Below the pieces are notes generated by a model, which made no database searches, had not been told where the DNA came from, and saw nothing but the letters and a program-made list of their open reading frames with translations. A program made the position numbers and the translations under genes. Below, one piece after another: positions 28,173-36,602 of a DNA stretch of 36,857 nucleotides. The DNA comes from Lachnospiraceae bacterium (GTDB taxonomy: Bacteria > Bacillota > Clostridia > Lachnospirales > Lachnospiraceae). The DNA is taken from assembly GCA_029100405.1 (NCBI GenBank), contig JAQXPG010000053.1, positions 1 through 36,857 of the forward strand. The letters are read 5' to 3'. The number at the start of each line of letters is the position of its first letter. Position 1 is the stretch's first letter.

Positions 28173-28214
28173 AAAAAAAGCGGTAACGAAGAGCTGTCTG
28201 CTTTCGTTACCGCT
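28173..28214 (-). terminator. terminator of the AraC-type regulator gene
   Basis: A perfect 12-bp stem (28179-28190 with 28203-28214) with a 12-base loop is followed on the minus strand by seven T residues, 45 bases past the regulator stop. Confidence 0.9.
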
Positions 28215-28258
28215 GTCTTTGGTCAGCTTTTATCGAGGAGGCCCTGATCAGCTTTGAC

Positions 28259-29200
28259 TTAAACCTTTCCTTCCCATCCCTTTTCGGCGCTGATCCTGAA
28301 GTCCGTCAGAAGATCTTTATGACTTCTGGCATCCGACTTCCATTGATAGGGAGTCTTTCCGGTCAGTTTACGAAAATTCCGATTGAAGGTGGAAGGTGTC
28401 TGATATCCTACTCTCAGGCCAAGTTCCTCCATGGAAAGTTCTTCCTTCCGCATGAGCTTGCATGCCTCCTGGATCCGGACCGAATTGATATAGTCGTTCG
28501 GTTTCATATTCATCGCTTCTTCAAAGATCTTTCTGAAGTGGGACTCAGATAAGCCGCAGGTAGAAGCCATCTCAGAAATGCGGATCTCCTCGGAATAATG
28601 CTCATTCACATAACGAACAGCTGTCTTAATATATTCGCTGAACCGATCCACTTTTCGAACCTGAAGTCTTTCATCATCCAGGCGGAGGATCTCTATGGTC
28701 AATGCCATGAGATAGCCCTTGATCGCATCTTTATAATAGAGAGGCTGGGTTCGGCATTCCCGGATAATGCTCTGGATCAGGTTGGAGAGAGCCGGGTGAT
28801 TGGCTTTCGTTTTCAGGGTTCCTCTCTTATTGATCGTCCGGATGATCTCATCCGTAGAAAGCCTGGAAGATTCCATCTCATTCTTGATAAATTCATCCAG
28901 GTCGATAAAAAGGAATTCCCACTTATCCACATGACCGGGGTCTGAGATGGTCGTATGTGGAATGTTTGCCGGAATAATGGTAAACATGTTGGCACCATAA
29001 CGATAGGATCTGTCTTCTATCAGAAGACGTCCATTACCGTAATAGCAGTAACCAATCTCCAGGTAATTATGAAAATGCTGCATTTCGCCATAGCCGAGAC
29101 CGTATTCCTGTTCCCAGCCCTTTCCAAGCATGGGAAGTACATAATCTCCTTCCGGCAAGGTATAATATCGAAATTCCAGCTTCTTTTTCTGTTTCGTCAT
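28259..29200 (-). CDS. AraC-family transcriptional regulator
   Basis: 313 residues. The N-terminal cupin-like sensor (about 1-130, MQHFHNYLEIGYCYYGNGRL, IIPANIPHTT) is followed by a C-terminal double helix-turn-helix (EEIRISEMASTCGLSESHFRKIF and the VGYQTPSTFNRNFRKLTGKTPYQW signature). Such proteins usually bind a sugar and activate a neighbouring uptake operon. It stands directly upstream of the binding-protein/lacZ operon on the same strand. The ATG at 29200, seven bases after AAAGAGG, is chosen over the TTG at 29218, which would swallow the ribosome site. Confidence 0.93.
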   Translation of the reverse strand: MTKQKKKLEFRYYTLPEGDYVLPMLGKGWEQEYGLGYGEMQHFHNYLEIGYCYYGNGRLLIEDRSYRYGANMFTIIPANIPHTTISDPGHVDKWEFLFIDLDEFIKNEMESSRLSTDEIIRTINKRGTLKTKANHPALSNLIQSIIRECRTQPLYYKDAIKGYLMALTIEILRLDDERLQVRKVDRFSEYIKTAVRYVNEHYSEEIRISEMASTCGLSESHFRKIFEEAMNMKPNDYINSVRIQEACKLMRKEELSMEELGLRVGYQTPSTFNRNFRKLTGKTPYQWKSDARSHKDLLTDFRISAEKGWEGKV

Positions 29201-29393
29201 GGCAAAACCTCTTTTCAATAAATCTTGCCTTAATCATAATCGAATTTGCAAGAATAGTAAAGTATGGCTTGTTTGATTTTGAATCGAAACCAAATCGAAT
29301 TCGAAAGGTTTATTCTTGCAAAAAAAAGGCCGCTCTTATTGGAAATTACAGGAAACAAAGGAAATCCCATCCCCTTCACGTTGATTTTTTTGC

Positions 29394-29426
29394 AAAAAAA
29401 GACTGCCTCCAAAGGAGACAGTCTTT
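29394..29426 (-). terminator. terminator of rpsF-ssb-rpsR
   Basis: Stem AAAGACTG/CAGTCTTT extended by CTCC/GGAG across one mismatch, AAA loop, and a T-run on the minus strand, about 60 bases past the rpsR stop. The remaining ~190 bases up to the AraC-type gene hold its probable promoter (minus strand TTTACT, 17 bases, TATGAT near 29238-29266) and no gene. Confidence 0.88.
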
Positions 29427-29488
29427 GATATCTCTTGTTACGCTTCAGAATACGGTTTCTATCCTTATCGTATCCTTACCGAATTCTA

Positions 29489-29746
29489 TTAATCCTGAAC
29501 GTAAGGCATAAGAGCAAGATGACGAGCTCTCTTGATTGCTGTCGTAAGCTCTCTCTGATGCTTAGCGCAAGTACCGGTAATCCGGCGAGGAAGGATCTTT
29601 CCTCTCTCAGAGATATACTTTCTCAGAAGATTGGTATCCTTGTAATCGATCACTGCATTCTTTCCGCAGAATACACAAACCTTTCTTCTTCTATGCATGG
29701 GACGTCTTCTGGGTCCGCCTGCATGCTCTTCCTTATTGAATGCCAT
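29489..29746 (-). CDS. rpsR: 30S ribosomal protein S18
   Basis: 85 residues. The basic N-terminus ([20 protein letters not shown], with the zinc-binding-type CxxC found in some S18 proteins) and the core [50 protein letters not shown] are diagnostic. It binds next to S6 on the platform of the small subunit. Last gene of the operon. Confidence 0.98.
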   Translation of the reverse strand: MAFNKEEHAGGPRRRPMHRRRKVCVFCGKNAVIDYKDTNLLRKYISERGKILPRRITGTCAKHQRELTTAIKRARHLALMPYVQD

Positions 29747-29766
29747 GGTTTTTACCTCCTGTTATT

Positions 29767-30219
29767 TTAGTTGAACGGCAGGTCTTCTTCCACACCGCTC
29801 GGATCGTTCATAAAATCATCGCCGGCATTTCCCATCGAACCTGCGTTTCCTGCAGGAGATGCGGAATTTCCGGAATTTCCGGAATCATATGCAGACTGTG
29901 CATTCTTGGATTCGGCAAATTCGATCGAGTTGGCAATGATCTGTGTACCATAGACCTTCTGACCTTCTTTATTGGTATAATTATCGTTTCTGATCTCTCC
30001 ATCGAGAACGATCTTGGTTCCCTTGTGGAGATATTTCTCTACGAACTCACCCTGTTTTCCAAATGCGGTACAATTGAAGAAATCCGCTGTCGGATCTCCG
30101 TCCCGATGAAAACGACGGTCAACAGCAATGCTGAATCTAGCAACAGCTGTATTATTGGCTCCGCCATAACGAACATCCGGATCTCTTGTAAGTCTGCCCA
30201 TTAAGATGACTTTATTCAT
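29767..30219 (-). CDS. ssb: single-stranded DNA-binding protein
   Basis: 150 residues. The OB fold (1 to ~105) has MNKVILMGRLTRDPDVRY, FFNCTAFGKQGEFVEKYLHKGTKI and QIIANSIEF. A Ser/Gly/Asn linker leads to the acidic tip EEDLPFN; most SSB proteins end in the Phe, so one extra Asn follows here. The DNA of the linker carries a 9-bp GGAATTTCC repeat. Placement between rpsF and rpsR is the Firmicute norm. Confidence 0.97.
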   Translation of the reverse strand: MNKVILMGRLTRDPDVRYGGANNTAVARFSIAVDRRFHRDGDPTADFFNCTAFGKQGEFVEKYLHKGTKIVLDGEIRNDNYTNKEGQKVYGTQIIANSIEFAESKNAQSAYDSGNSGNSASPAGNAGSMGNAGDDFMNDPSGVEEDLPFN

Positions 30220-30243
30220 ACTCTTACTCTCCTTATCTCAGTC

Positions 30244-30534
30244 TTACTGCTCGTTTGCGCGAACGACTAAGAAACGAAGAACATTGTCCATAATACGAAC
30301 ATCAGCTTCAACCTTTGCAGGTGCATCAGCTTCTGCATCGAACTGAATGAAGTAGTAATATGCTTCTGTCATCTTATTGATCATAACAGCAAGCTTCTTC
30401 TTACCAGCTTCGTCAATGTTCGTAACAGTTCCACCATAGCGGGCAATTGTCTCTTTTGCCTTTTCTACTGTAGCTGTTCTCGCATCATCGTCGATCTTGG
30501 CATTCACTACGAGTGCTAATTCATACTTGTTCAT
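30244..30534 (-). CDS. rpsF: 30S ribosomal protein S6
   Basis: 96 residues: MNKYELALVVNAKIDDDARTA start, IARYGGTVTNIDEAGKKKLA and the C-terminal DNVLRFLVVRANEQ are typical. First gene of rpsF-ssb-rpsR, with AGAAGGAGG 10 bases before the ATG. In other bacteria the S6:S18 pair can bind the leader of this operon; I see no clear copy of that element here. Confidence 0.97.
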   Translation of the reverse strand: MNKYELALVVNAKIDDDARTATVEKAKETIARYGGTVTNIDEAGKKKLAVMINKMTEAYYYFIQFDAEADAPAKVEADVRIMDNVLRFLVVRANEQ

Positions 30535-30614
30535 GCGATTAACCTCCTTCTGGTCTATTGGCCCCTCTGCACTACATCAGAGCAGCAAGGAAATATCATT
30601 TACCACGAGTCAAT

Positions 30615-30643
30615 ATCTTAACATGAAGAGCGCTGATATTCAA
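30615..30643 (-). promoter_or_regulatory. promoter of rpsF-ssb-rpsR
   Basis: Minus strand TTGAAT (30643-30638), 17-base spacer, TAAGAT (30620-30615), giving a leader of about 75 bases before rpsF. Confidence 0.75.
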
Positions 30644-30706
30644 GCAGTTTTCGAAATTGTTTTTGAATTGTTTATTCTCTGTTTATCTTTCTAAAATAAA
30701 ATAAGA

Positions 30707-31558
30707 TCACATCTTCTCTTTTAAAAGTGCCTGATAGACGTCCCTTTTTCGGATTCCGCGGTCTATGGCCACCTGCTTCATTGCGGCCTTTTGATCCATT
30801 CCAAGAGAGAGGTATTTCTCATAATGTTTAGCGACAGAAAAGCTCTCCCACTGTTTCTTCTTCTCCGCTTCACTTTCTTCTTTGCTTTTTCCACGGATCA
30901 CCAGTACATATTCCCCACGGGGTGTGTTTGTCTGATAATAGTCCAAAGCCTCTCCCAGGCTGGTCTTCCTTTTCTCTTCAAAGCGCTTTGTAATCTCTCT
31001 TGTAACGGTAACTTCCCGGTCTCTTCCAAGGACATCACTCAGCTCTTCCAAGGTTTTCTTCAAATGATGGGGTGCTTCATAGATCAGGATGGTTCGTGTT
31101 TCTTTTTTGATCTCTTCCAGAACCCGGCTGCGTTCCTTCTTGTCCTTAGGAAGAAATGCTTCAAAAGCCAGTCTCCGACAAGGCTGTCCGGACATGACAG
31201 CAGCTGAGGCAAAAGCAGTCGGACCCGGCACGGTCGTCACTTCAATGCCCTCTTCATAGCACATGGAAACCAATTCTTCTCCGGGATCAGAGATCCCGGG
31301 CATGCCTGCATCCGTGATCAGGGCAATGTTGGTCCCCGCCTTCAGTTTGTCCACCAATTCTCTTCCCTTATCCAGCTTGTTAAATTCATGATAGGAAGTC
31401 ATCGGTGTATGGATATCAAAGTGTGTCAAAAGCTTGATGGAATTTCTGGTATCCTCCGCTGCAATGAGATCCGCTTCTTTTAAAATACGGACCGCCCGGA
31501 AAGTCATATCCTCCAGATTTCCGATGGGCGTCCCGACAAGATATAAGGTTCCAGCCAT
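30707..31558 (-). CDS. rsmI: 16S rRNA (cytidine-1402-2'-O)-methyltransferase
   Basis: 283 residues. GTLYLVGTPIGNLEDMTFRAVRILKEADLIAAEDTRNS, ITDAGMPGISDPGEELV and VPGPTAFASAAVMSG are the SAM-binding signatures of the RsmI branch of tetrapyrrole-methylase-fold enzymes. It methylates the 2'-OH of C1402 in the decoding centre. It ends the block that starts beyond the right edge, 100 bases after the trmN-like gene. Confidence 0.97.
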   Translation of the reverse strand: MAGTLYLVGTPIGNLEDMTFRAVRILKEADLIAAEDTRNSIKLLTHFDIHTPMTSYHEFNKLDKGRELVDKLKAGTNIALITDAGMPGISDPGEELVSMCYEEGIEVTTVPGPTAFASAAVMSGQPCRRLAFEAFLPKDKKERSRVLEEIKKETRTILIYEAPHHLKKTLEELSDVLGRDREVTVTREITKRFEEKRKTSLGEALDYYQTNTPRGEYVLVIRGKSKEESEAEKKKQWESFSVAKHYEKYLSLGMDQKAAMKQVAIDRGIRKRDVYQALLKEKM

Positions 31559-31657
31559 TTTTCCCTCCGTGCTTATCTTCTATATCGCTTTAAAATAAAA
31601 ACAGATCCGCGATGGATGTCACCGGAAGATTCTCCGATGACCTTTTCCCAGGATTCT

Positions 31658-32401
31658 TTAGAAGCCATATAGATCATGGATTTCATCCGTGTATTCTCCG
31701 ACTGCCTTATAAACGATGAGTGGCTTTTCTACCGTGAGACGCGGATTTCCGTCCCGAACGCCTTCCACCAGCACCATATTGGGTTCCTTGTCAAGAAAGG
31801 GATAGACCAGCCGCATGCGTTTCGGCTCAATACCATACTTGCGCATAGAATCCAAGAGATCAACCAATCGGAAGGGTCTGTGGACAAAATAGCACCTGCC
31901 TTTGGGCCGAAGAAGCCTTGCTGTTTCCCTGACGAAGTCATCGAGATTCGCCATGACTTCATGCCTGGCGATCCATTTGGCGTCACCCTGATTCTGTATT
32001 CCGTGGTGATCGATCATATAAGGCGGATTGGAAACAACAACATCAAAAGAGGATCGGCCGAATTGTTTTGATGCCTCTTTTACATTCCCCTGTATAATAT
32101 GGATCCGGTCTGACAGACCGTTCATTTGGACGGATCTCTCTGCCATATCGGCACTTTCTGCCTGGACTTCCAGACCGATAAACTCTCTTCCTTCTGTCTT
32201 GGCAGATAAAAGAAGCGGGAGGATCCCGGTTCCTGTACCCAGATCCATCACCCGCTCATTTCTTCTGACCTTTGCAAAACCGGAAAGGAGAACCGCATCC
32301 ATGCCAAAGCAGAAACGACTGGGATCCTGAAGGATCTTCAAACCGTTTCGTTGGAGATCATCGATCCTTTCGCCCTCTTTTCTGAAGCTGTCAGCTGTCA
32401 T
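31658..32401 (-). CDS. tRNA1(Val) A37 N6-methyltransferase family (TrmN6/YabB)
   Basis: 247 residues. RFCFGMDAVLLSGFA, the SAM loop VMDLGTGTGILPLLL, the acidic FIGLEVQ and the N6-adenine catalytic motif VVSNPPYMI are all present. The Bacillus equivalent (YabB) sits in the same block between ricT and rsmI. Substrate is inferred from the family. The start overlaps the ricT stop by 11 bases. Confidence 0.9.
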   Translation of the reverse strand: MTADSFRKEGERIDDLQRNGLKILQDPSRFCFGMDAVLLSGFAKVRRNERVMDLGTGTGILPLLLSAKTEGREFIGLEVQAESADMAERSVQMNGLSDRIHIIQGNVKEASKQFGRSSFDVVVSNPPYMIDHHGIQNQGDAKWIARHEVMANLDDFVRETARLLRPKGRCYFVHRPFRLVDLLDSMRKYGIEPKRMRLVYPFLDKEPNMVLVEGVRDGNPRLTVEKPLIVYKAVGEYTDEIHDLYGF

Positions 32402-33512
32402 GTTCGGTCACTTTCCTGTTTTCCGCCGTTTCCCGGCCCCGGTTGGGGTTGGAATTCGGATTCGAATTCTGATTTCTTCTGTCACGGTTTCTTTTCGGAC
32501 GGCGATTCTGCTTTCTCTCTCCCTCCGGATTTTGTTCTTTCTCCGTGCCGGATTCCTGGGAAGCTGCCTTTCTGTTATCTCCCCGATTCTTTGTCTTTCG
32601 ATCCTGAGGGAGCTTTTCGCCTGCATCTTTTCCGGTCTTCACCGATTTTACCGAAGCATTTTTGGCATTATTCTTATTATGATGTGCCTTTTTATGAACG
32701 CCGGGCTCATAGATCAGATCCTTTGCCTCAAATTCCTCTACTTCCCTGGTGTCATTCACTTCAAAGATGACCCGGACTTTTTGTCGAAGAATGTTTACAT
32801 TCTGCACTTCTCCGACTCTTCCGTCCTGAGTCTTCACCTCATCTCCCTTACGGGGCAGCTTTTTATTCAAATACTCATAGGCGTCTTCTTCATTTTTCAG
32901 GCAGCACATCAAACGACCGCAGACACCGGAGATCTTGGTCGGATTCAAAGAGAGGTTCTGCTCCTTTGCCATTTTGATCGAGACCGGTGCAAAGTCTTCC
33001 AGATAGGATCTGCAGCAGAGTTCCCTGCCGCAGATACCGATACCGCCGATCAGCTTCGTTTCATCACGGACGCCAATCTGACGAAGTTCGATCCGCGTCC
33101 GAAAAACGCCGGCCAGATCCTTAACAAGGTCTCTGAAATCCACCCTTTCATCCGCTGTAAAGTAGAAGATCAGCTTGTTATTGTCAAAGGTATACTCCGC
33201 TTCTACCAGCTTCATATCAAGCTTATGATCGCGGATCTTCTGCTTGCAGATCTTATAGGCTTCTTCTTCCTTTTCGTGGTTTTTCTCATCCCTTACGGCG
33301 TCTTCTTCTGTTGCCATCCGAAGGATCTTTTTCGGCGGATGCTTGAAATACTTGTCATCCATTTGCCGGGGCATTGTCATGACTTTTCCGTATTCCACAC
33401 CATGACTGCTTTCTACAATGACATGATCATGGAGACGGATCTCATTATCACCCGGATCATAGTAAAATATTTTTCCACCGTTTCTAAGGTGTACTCCGAT
33501 CACATTAGCCAT
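32391..33512 (-). CDS. ricT: RicT/YaaT (PSP1 domain) regulatory iron-sulfur protein
   Basis: 373 residues. The PSP1 C-terminal domain (about 60-150) and the cysteine pairs CGRELCC and CGRLMCC, which in the Ric/Y-complex help bind [4Fe-4S] clusters, are clear. In Bacillus the complex supports RNase Y-dependent mRNA processing, sporulation and competence. After residue ~270 comes a Lys/Arg/Asn-rich low-complexity tail of about 100 residues that may bind RNA; it is longer than in Bacillus YaaT. It overlaps holB by eight bases. Confidence 0.93.
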   Translation of the reverse strand: MANVIGVHLRNGGKIFYYDPGDNEIRLHDHVIVESSHGVEYGKVMTMPRQMDDKYFKHPPKKILRMATEEDAVRDEKNHEKEEEAYKICKQKIRDHKLDMKLVEAEYTFDNNKLIFYFTADERVDFRDLVKDLAGVFRTRIELRQIGVRDETKLIGGIGICGRELCCRSYLEDFAPVSIKMAKEQNLSLNPTKISGVCGRLMCCLKNEEDAYEYLNKKLPRKGDEVKTQDGRVGEVQNVNILRQKVRVIFEVNDTREVEEFEAKDLIYEPGVHKKAHHNKNNAKNASVKSVKTGKDAGEKLPQDRKTKNRGDNRKAASQESGTEKEQNPEGERKQNRRPKRNRDRRNQNSNPNSNPNRGRETAENRKVTEHDS

Positions 33513-34509
33513 TCATTATCTCCTTTAACTGCAGGATCAAAAGTCCTGCCGTCAGCTCAAAGTTCACATGGGCCTTCAGTTTATTTCTTGCATCCCGGAT
33601 TGCCCGAAAGGCCTTCTCCAGATAGGAATAACCGGCTTTCATTGCCATCTTTCGAATCAGAGACCGTTCGGAAGTGAAAATAAGAAATTCATCTGTGCCT
33701 GTTGCTTTATATAATAACACATCCCGAAACCAGATCGTGATCAGATTCAAGATGTCATCGATATCATCTTTTTCTTCTTTCAAGGTCTTGATTTCATCTT
33801 CAAATTCATAATCTGCGGCCCGCATCAATTTTTCCATCAGACGGATGACAAATTCTCTTCTGTCGTGAAATTCTTCCGATGAAACAAGTTCGATGGCCCG
33901 GCCTATATTTCCCTGAGCAAAGGCAGAAGCAACAGCTGCCGTATAATCGGTTTGTCTGTAGTTTCTCATGAGATAACGCTCGATCAGATCTTGCCGGACC
34001 GGTTTCGTTTCGAGACTGATACAGCGGGACAGGATCGTTGGCAAAAAGGCATTTTTATTTTCTGACAGAAGAATAATGACAGCATAAGAAGGCGGCTCCT
34101 CGATCGTTTTTAAGATCGCGTTCTGTGCCGCCGGATTCAATTTCTCCGCATCCGGTATCAAATAGACCTTGTAGCGGGCCTCCAAAGGACCGGTCTGTAT
34201 GACATTGACAAGCTGGCTTCGTACCTCATCTACGGAGATCACATTAGGCTTTTCATGAAGGACTTCCACCAGATCCGGATGACTGTGATGCCGAAATTTC
34301 CTGCAGGAAGGGCAGGTCTGACAGGCCTGACCATTCTCGGGTGATTCACATAGAAGAGCTGCAGCGAAGGCCTCCGCCAGCATATGTTTTCCCGAGCCCT
34401 TCTCCCCGCTTAAAATATAGGCGTGTCCTACCTTTCCGCTTTCTACAGCGGTCCGGAAGTAGTTTTTCAAATCATTTTCGCCTTGAATCTCATCAAATGA
34501 CTGATTCAT
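33505..34509 (-). CDS. holB: DNA polymerase III subunit delta'
   Basis: 334 residues. The clamp-loader domain has a P-loop GEKGSGKHML in which His replaces the usual Ser/Thr, a four-cysteine zinc site (CESPENGQACQTCPSC) and the SRC motif (ILSRCISLE) that acts as arginine finger. A degenerate P-loop fits the stator role of delta'. Neighbours gmk-like, ricT and trmN are the conserved Firmicute context. Confidence 0.93.
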   Translation of the reverse strand: MNQSFDEIQGENDLKNYFRTAVESGKVGHAYILSGEKGSGKHMLAEAFAAALLCESPENGQACQTCPSCRKFRHHSHPDLVEVLHEKPNVISVDEVRSQLVNVIQTGPLEARYKVYLIPDAEKLNPAAQNAILKTIEEPPSYAVIILLSENKNAFLPTILSRCISLETKPVRQDLIERYLMRNYRQTDYTAAVASAFAQGNIGRAIELVSSEEFHDRREFVIRLMEKLMRAADYEFEDEIKTLKEEKDDIDDILNLITIWFRDVLLYKATGTDEFLIFTSERSLIRKMAMKAGYSYLEKAFRAIRDARNKLKAHVNFELTAGLLILQLKEIMNG

Positions 34510-34550
34510 ATCCGCCTCCGAAAGACCTGTTATTGATTAAGTCTTATGGA

Positions 34551-35141
34551 TCAGGCTTTTTCACCGATGATCCATTCTTCCACTTTAGCAACGGTATCCT
34601 CCAGATTTTCATTCGGAATCCGAATTTCGATACCGGCTGCTTTCAATTTTTCTTCCGAAAAATCTTCTTCATCTGCCAGAAAACGCCGGCAGAGTTCTCG
34701 ATAGTTTGGCTCTTTCTCAGCTCTCAGCCTTTTCAAGGCTCTTTCCAGGCGTTCTCCATCATCCACATAGAGGTAAATGGGAAGGACACTGTCCTCATGA
34801 AAATAGGCAGCGAATTTTTGATAAGACTCCAGGGTCCCTATGGTCAGATAGTCTCTATGGTCCAGGTCTATATTTCCATCATCAACCGTAAAATAGGTCC
34901 AGGGACCGGCCACGGTCTGATAGACCCTTCTTTCAATAATGAGTCCTCGCCTGTCCAGGTCCTCCAGATCATGATCTGTGACAAAATGGTAGCTCTCGCC
35001 TTCTTTTTCGCCTTCCCGGATCGGCCGCGTCGTATAGGGGATGATGGGGTAGATCCTCTCCTTTAAATCGGACAGGACTTTCTCTGCCACCGTATCTTTT
35101 CCGCTCGCGCTTTTTCCTAATAAGATGTAGATATGTCCCAT
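34551..35141 (-). CDS. guanylate kinase-like protein
   Basis: 196 residues. The P-loop reads LLGKSASGKDTVAEKV, TTRPIREGEKEGESYHFV is the GMP-binding segment, and YLTIGTLESYQKF/LPIYLYVDDGERLERALKR the later core. This is the guanylate kinase fold, but the loop differs from the GPSGSGKST of housekeeping Gmk. It may be a divergent paralogue; the specificity is inferred. It lies between the decarboxylase-type gene and holB, where other Firmicutes carry tmk. Confidence 0.82.
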   Translation of the reverse strand: MGHIYILLGKSASGKDTVAEKVLSDLKERIYPIIPYTTRPIREGEKEGESYHFVTDHDLEDLDRRGLIIERRVYQTVAGPWTYFTVDDGNIDLDHRDYLTIGTLESYQKFAAYFHEDSVLPIYLYVDDGERLERALKRLRAEKEPNYRELCRRFLADEEDFSEEKLKAAGIEIRIPNENLEDTVAKVEEWIIGEKA

Positions 35142-35150
35142 GACGCTCTC

Positions 35151-36602
35151 CTATTTCAAAACACGAATCCTATCATCCTCATCGCATCCGTCGATCTCAA
35201 GGCCGTCCCGAATCGCCTGATCCAGTTCCCGGATACAGTTTTGGCCGATCACTTCGCCTGGAACGGCCAGGGGAATTCCGGGTGGATAGATACAGATCTC
35301 ATCCCGGGCGATTCTGCCTTCCGCATCCCAAATCGATACCTTCTCCCAGTCTCTATCCCAGGCTTCCCGGATTTCCAATGCCTTTGCCGGAAGCTCTGTG
35401 GATATTACTTTCCGGTCTTCTCCTGAAAAGGCCCGCCTCATCTCAATCTCAGACCGATTCCTTCTTAAAATCGCATCTGTTAAGCGTCTCATACCATCTT
35501 CCGTATCCATACAGGAAGTCATGGCCAGGGCATAATTTCCCAGGGCCATTTCCAGTTCCAGATGGTCCTCCTCCCTTAGAGTCCGCATCAGATCCGCCCC
35601 ACGAAAACCCGGCTCTCGTGAAAAAAGAACCAGCTTGGAAGGATCCCTGCCAACCGGAGACAAGAGACGAATCCCCGATCCGTCCGTTTCCAGTTTATGA
35701 TAGATGGAATCCAGCATTTTCTTCCACTTTTGAAAGCGCATCTTTCCCTCTTTTTCAAGGAAATGTAAACCGCGGCTTGCAGATTCCATTAAGACATAAG
35801 ATGGGGAACTCGTTTGAAAGATCCGGATCGCGTCTTCCAAGTCTTCCCTCTTCACATATGGATTGGCCCGATACAGGACCATAGCCGTCTGTGTCATCAC
35901 AGGAAGCATTTTATGAAGACTTAAGACAACAAGGTCTGCTCCTTCCTGAATCGGATTTTTCGGAAATTCCGGTGAAATTCCAAGATGAGCACCATGTGCC
36001 CCATCTACGATCAGGGCTACATTTTTCTCATGACAAATCTCTGAAAGTTCCCGGATCGGCTGGAGAACCCCTTCATAAGAGGGAGATGTAACGATCATGA
36101 CCCGGATATCCGGATTCTTTTTCAGGATCCTCCTTGTCTCCTCCGGATCCAGGAGGCCCGGTATTTCCGGATTTTCCTGCCATACTTTCGGTATCTGATA
36201 AACTGTCCGTACTTCCTTCAACATCAAACCATGGATGATGCTTTTATGGGAATTTCTCTGGATCAGGACCCCGTCCTTATTTTTGCAGGCAGAGAAAATG
36301 GCCGCCAGATTTCCGCCGCTGGACCCGTTCACCATGAGATATGCAGCATCTGCCTGATAAAGCCGGGCATAATCCTCATTCAATTTCTTTAAGATTTCTT
36401 TCGGATGATTCAGATTATCAAAGCCATAGATCTCCGTGATATCCGTTCGGTATGGATCTCCCATGCCCAGACTCTGCCTCTTATGTCCCGGCATATGGAA
36501 GGGGTAAAAATCTGATTCTGCATAGGAATGCAGGCGGTCCTCGAGATCATCCTTCCCCAAGGCTTTATTTCTTCCCGGTCCTTCGTTTGGTATTTGAATC
36601 AT
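35151..36602 (-). CDS. Orn/Lys/Arg decarboxylase-family PLP enzyme
   Basis: 483 residues. FHMPGHKRQS near the N-terminus, VNGSSGGNLAAIF, LIVDGAHGAHLG and the PLP-lysine motif VVLSLHKMLPVMTQTA identify the fold-type I decarboxylase group without the N-terminal wing domain (YaaO type). The C-terminal part has YPPGIPLAVPGEVI. Likely substrate is a basic amino acid, giving a polyamine precursor, but I cannot choose among Arg, Lys and Orn. It starts inside the preceding gene (38-base overlap) with only a weak AAGAAG ribosome site. Confidence 0.9.
   Translation of the reverse strand: MIQIPNEGPGRNKALGKDDLEDRLHSYAESDFYPFHMPGHKRQSLGMGDPYRTDITEIYGFDNLNHPKEILKKLNEDYARLYQADAAYLMVNGSSGGNLAAIFSACKNKDGVLIQRNSHKSIIHGLMLKEVRTVYQIPKVWQENPEIPGLLDPEETRRILKKNPDIRVMIVTSPSYEGVLQPIRELSEICHEKNVALIVDGAHGAHLGISPEFPKNPIQEGADLVVLSLHKMLPVMTQTAMVLYRANPYVKREDLEDAIRIFQTSSPSYVLMESASRGLHFLEKEGKMRFQKWKKMLDSIYHKLETDGSGIRLLSPVGRDPSKLVLFSREPGFRGADLMRTLREEDHLELEMALGNYALAMTSCMDTEDGMRRLTDAILRRNRSEIEMRRAFSGEDRKVISTELPAKALEIREAWDRDWEKVSIWDAEGRIARDEICIYPPGIPLAVPGEVIGQNCIRELDQAIRDGLEIDGCDEDDRIRVLK

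Noticed and set aside
28179-28214. inverted repeat with GGTAACG arms considered as an operator pair
   Set aside because: On the minus strand it is a 12-bp stem with a T-run just after the AraC-type gene, so a terminator explains it fully.
30535-30614. S6:S18-binding leader element before rpsF
   Set aside because: The leader is short and I could not identify the expected conserved stem with its CCG bulge.
32400-33677. 425-residue hydrophobic frame opposite ricT and holB
   Set aside because: The hydrophobicity comes from reading Lys/Glu codons backwards; RicT cysteine motifs on the minus strand are decisive.
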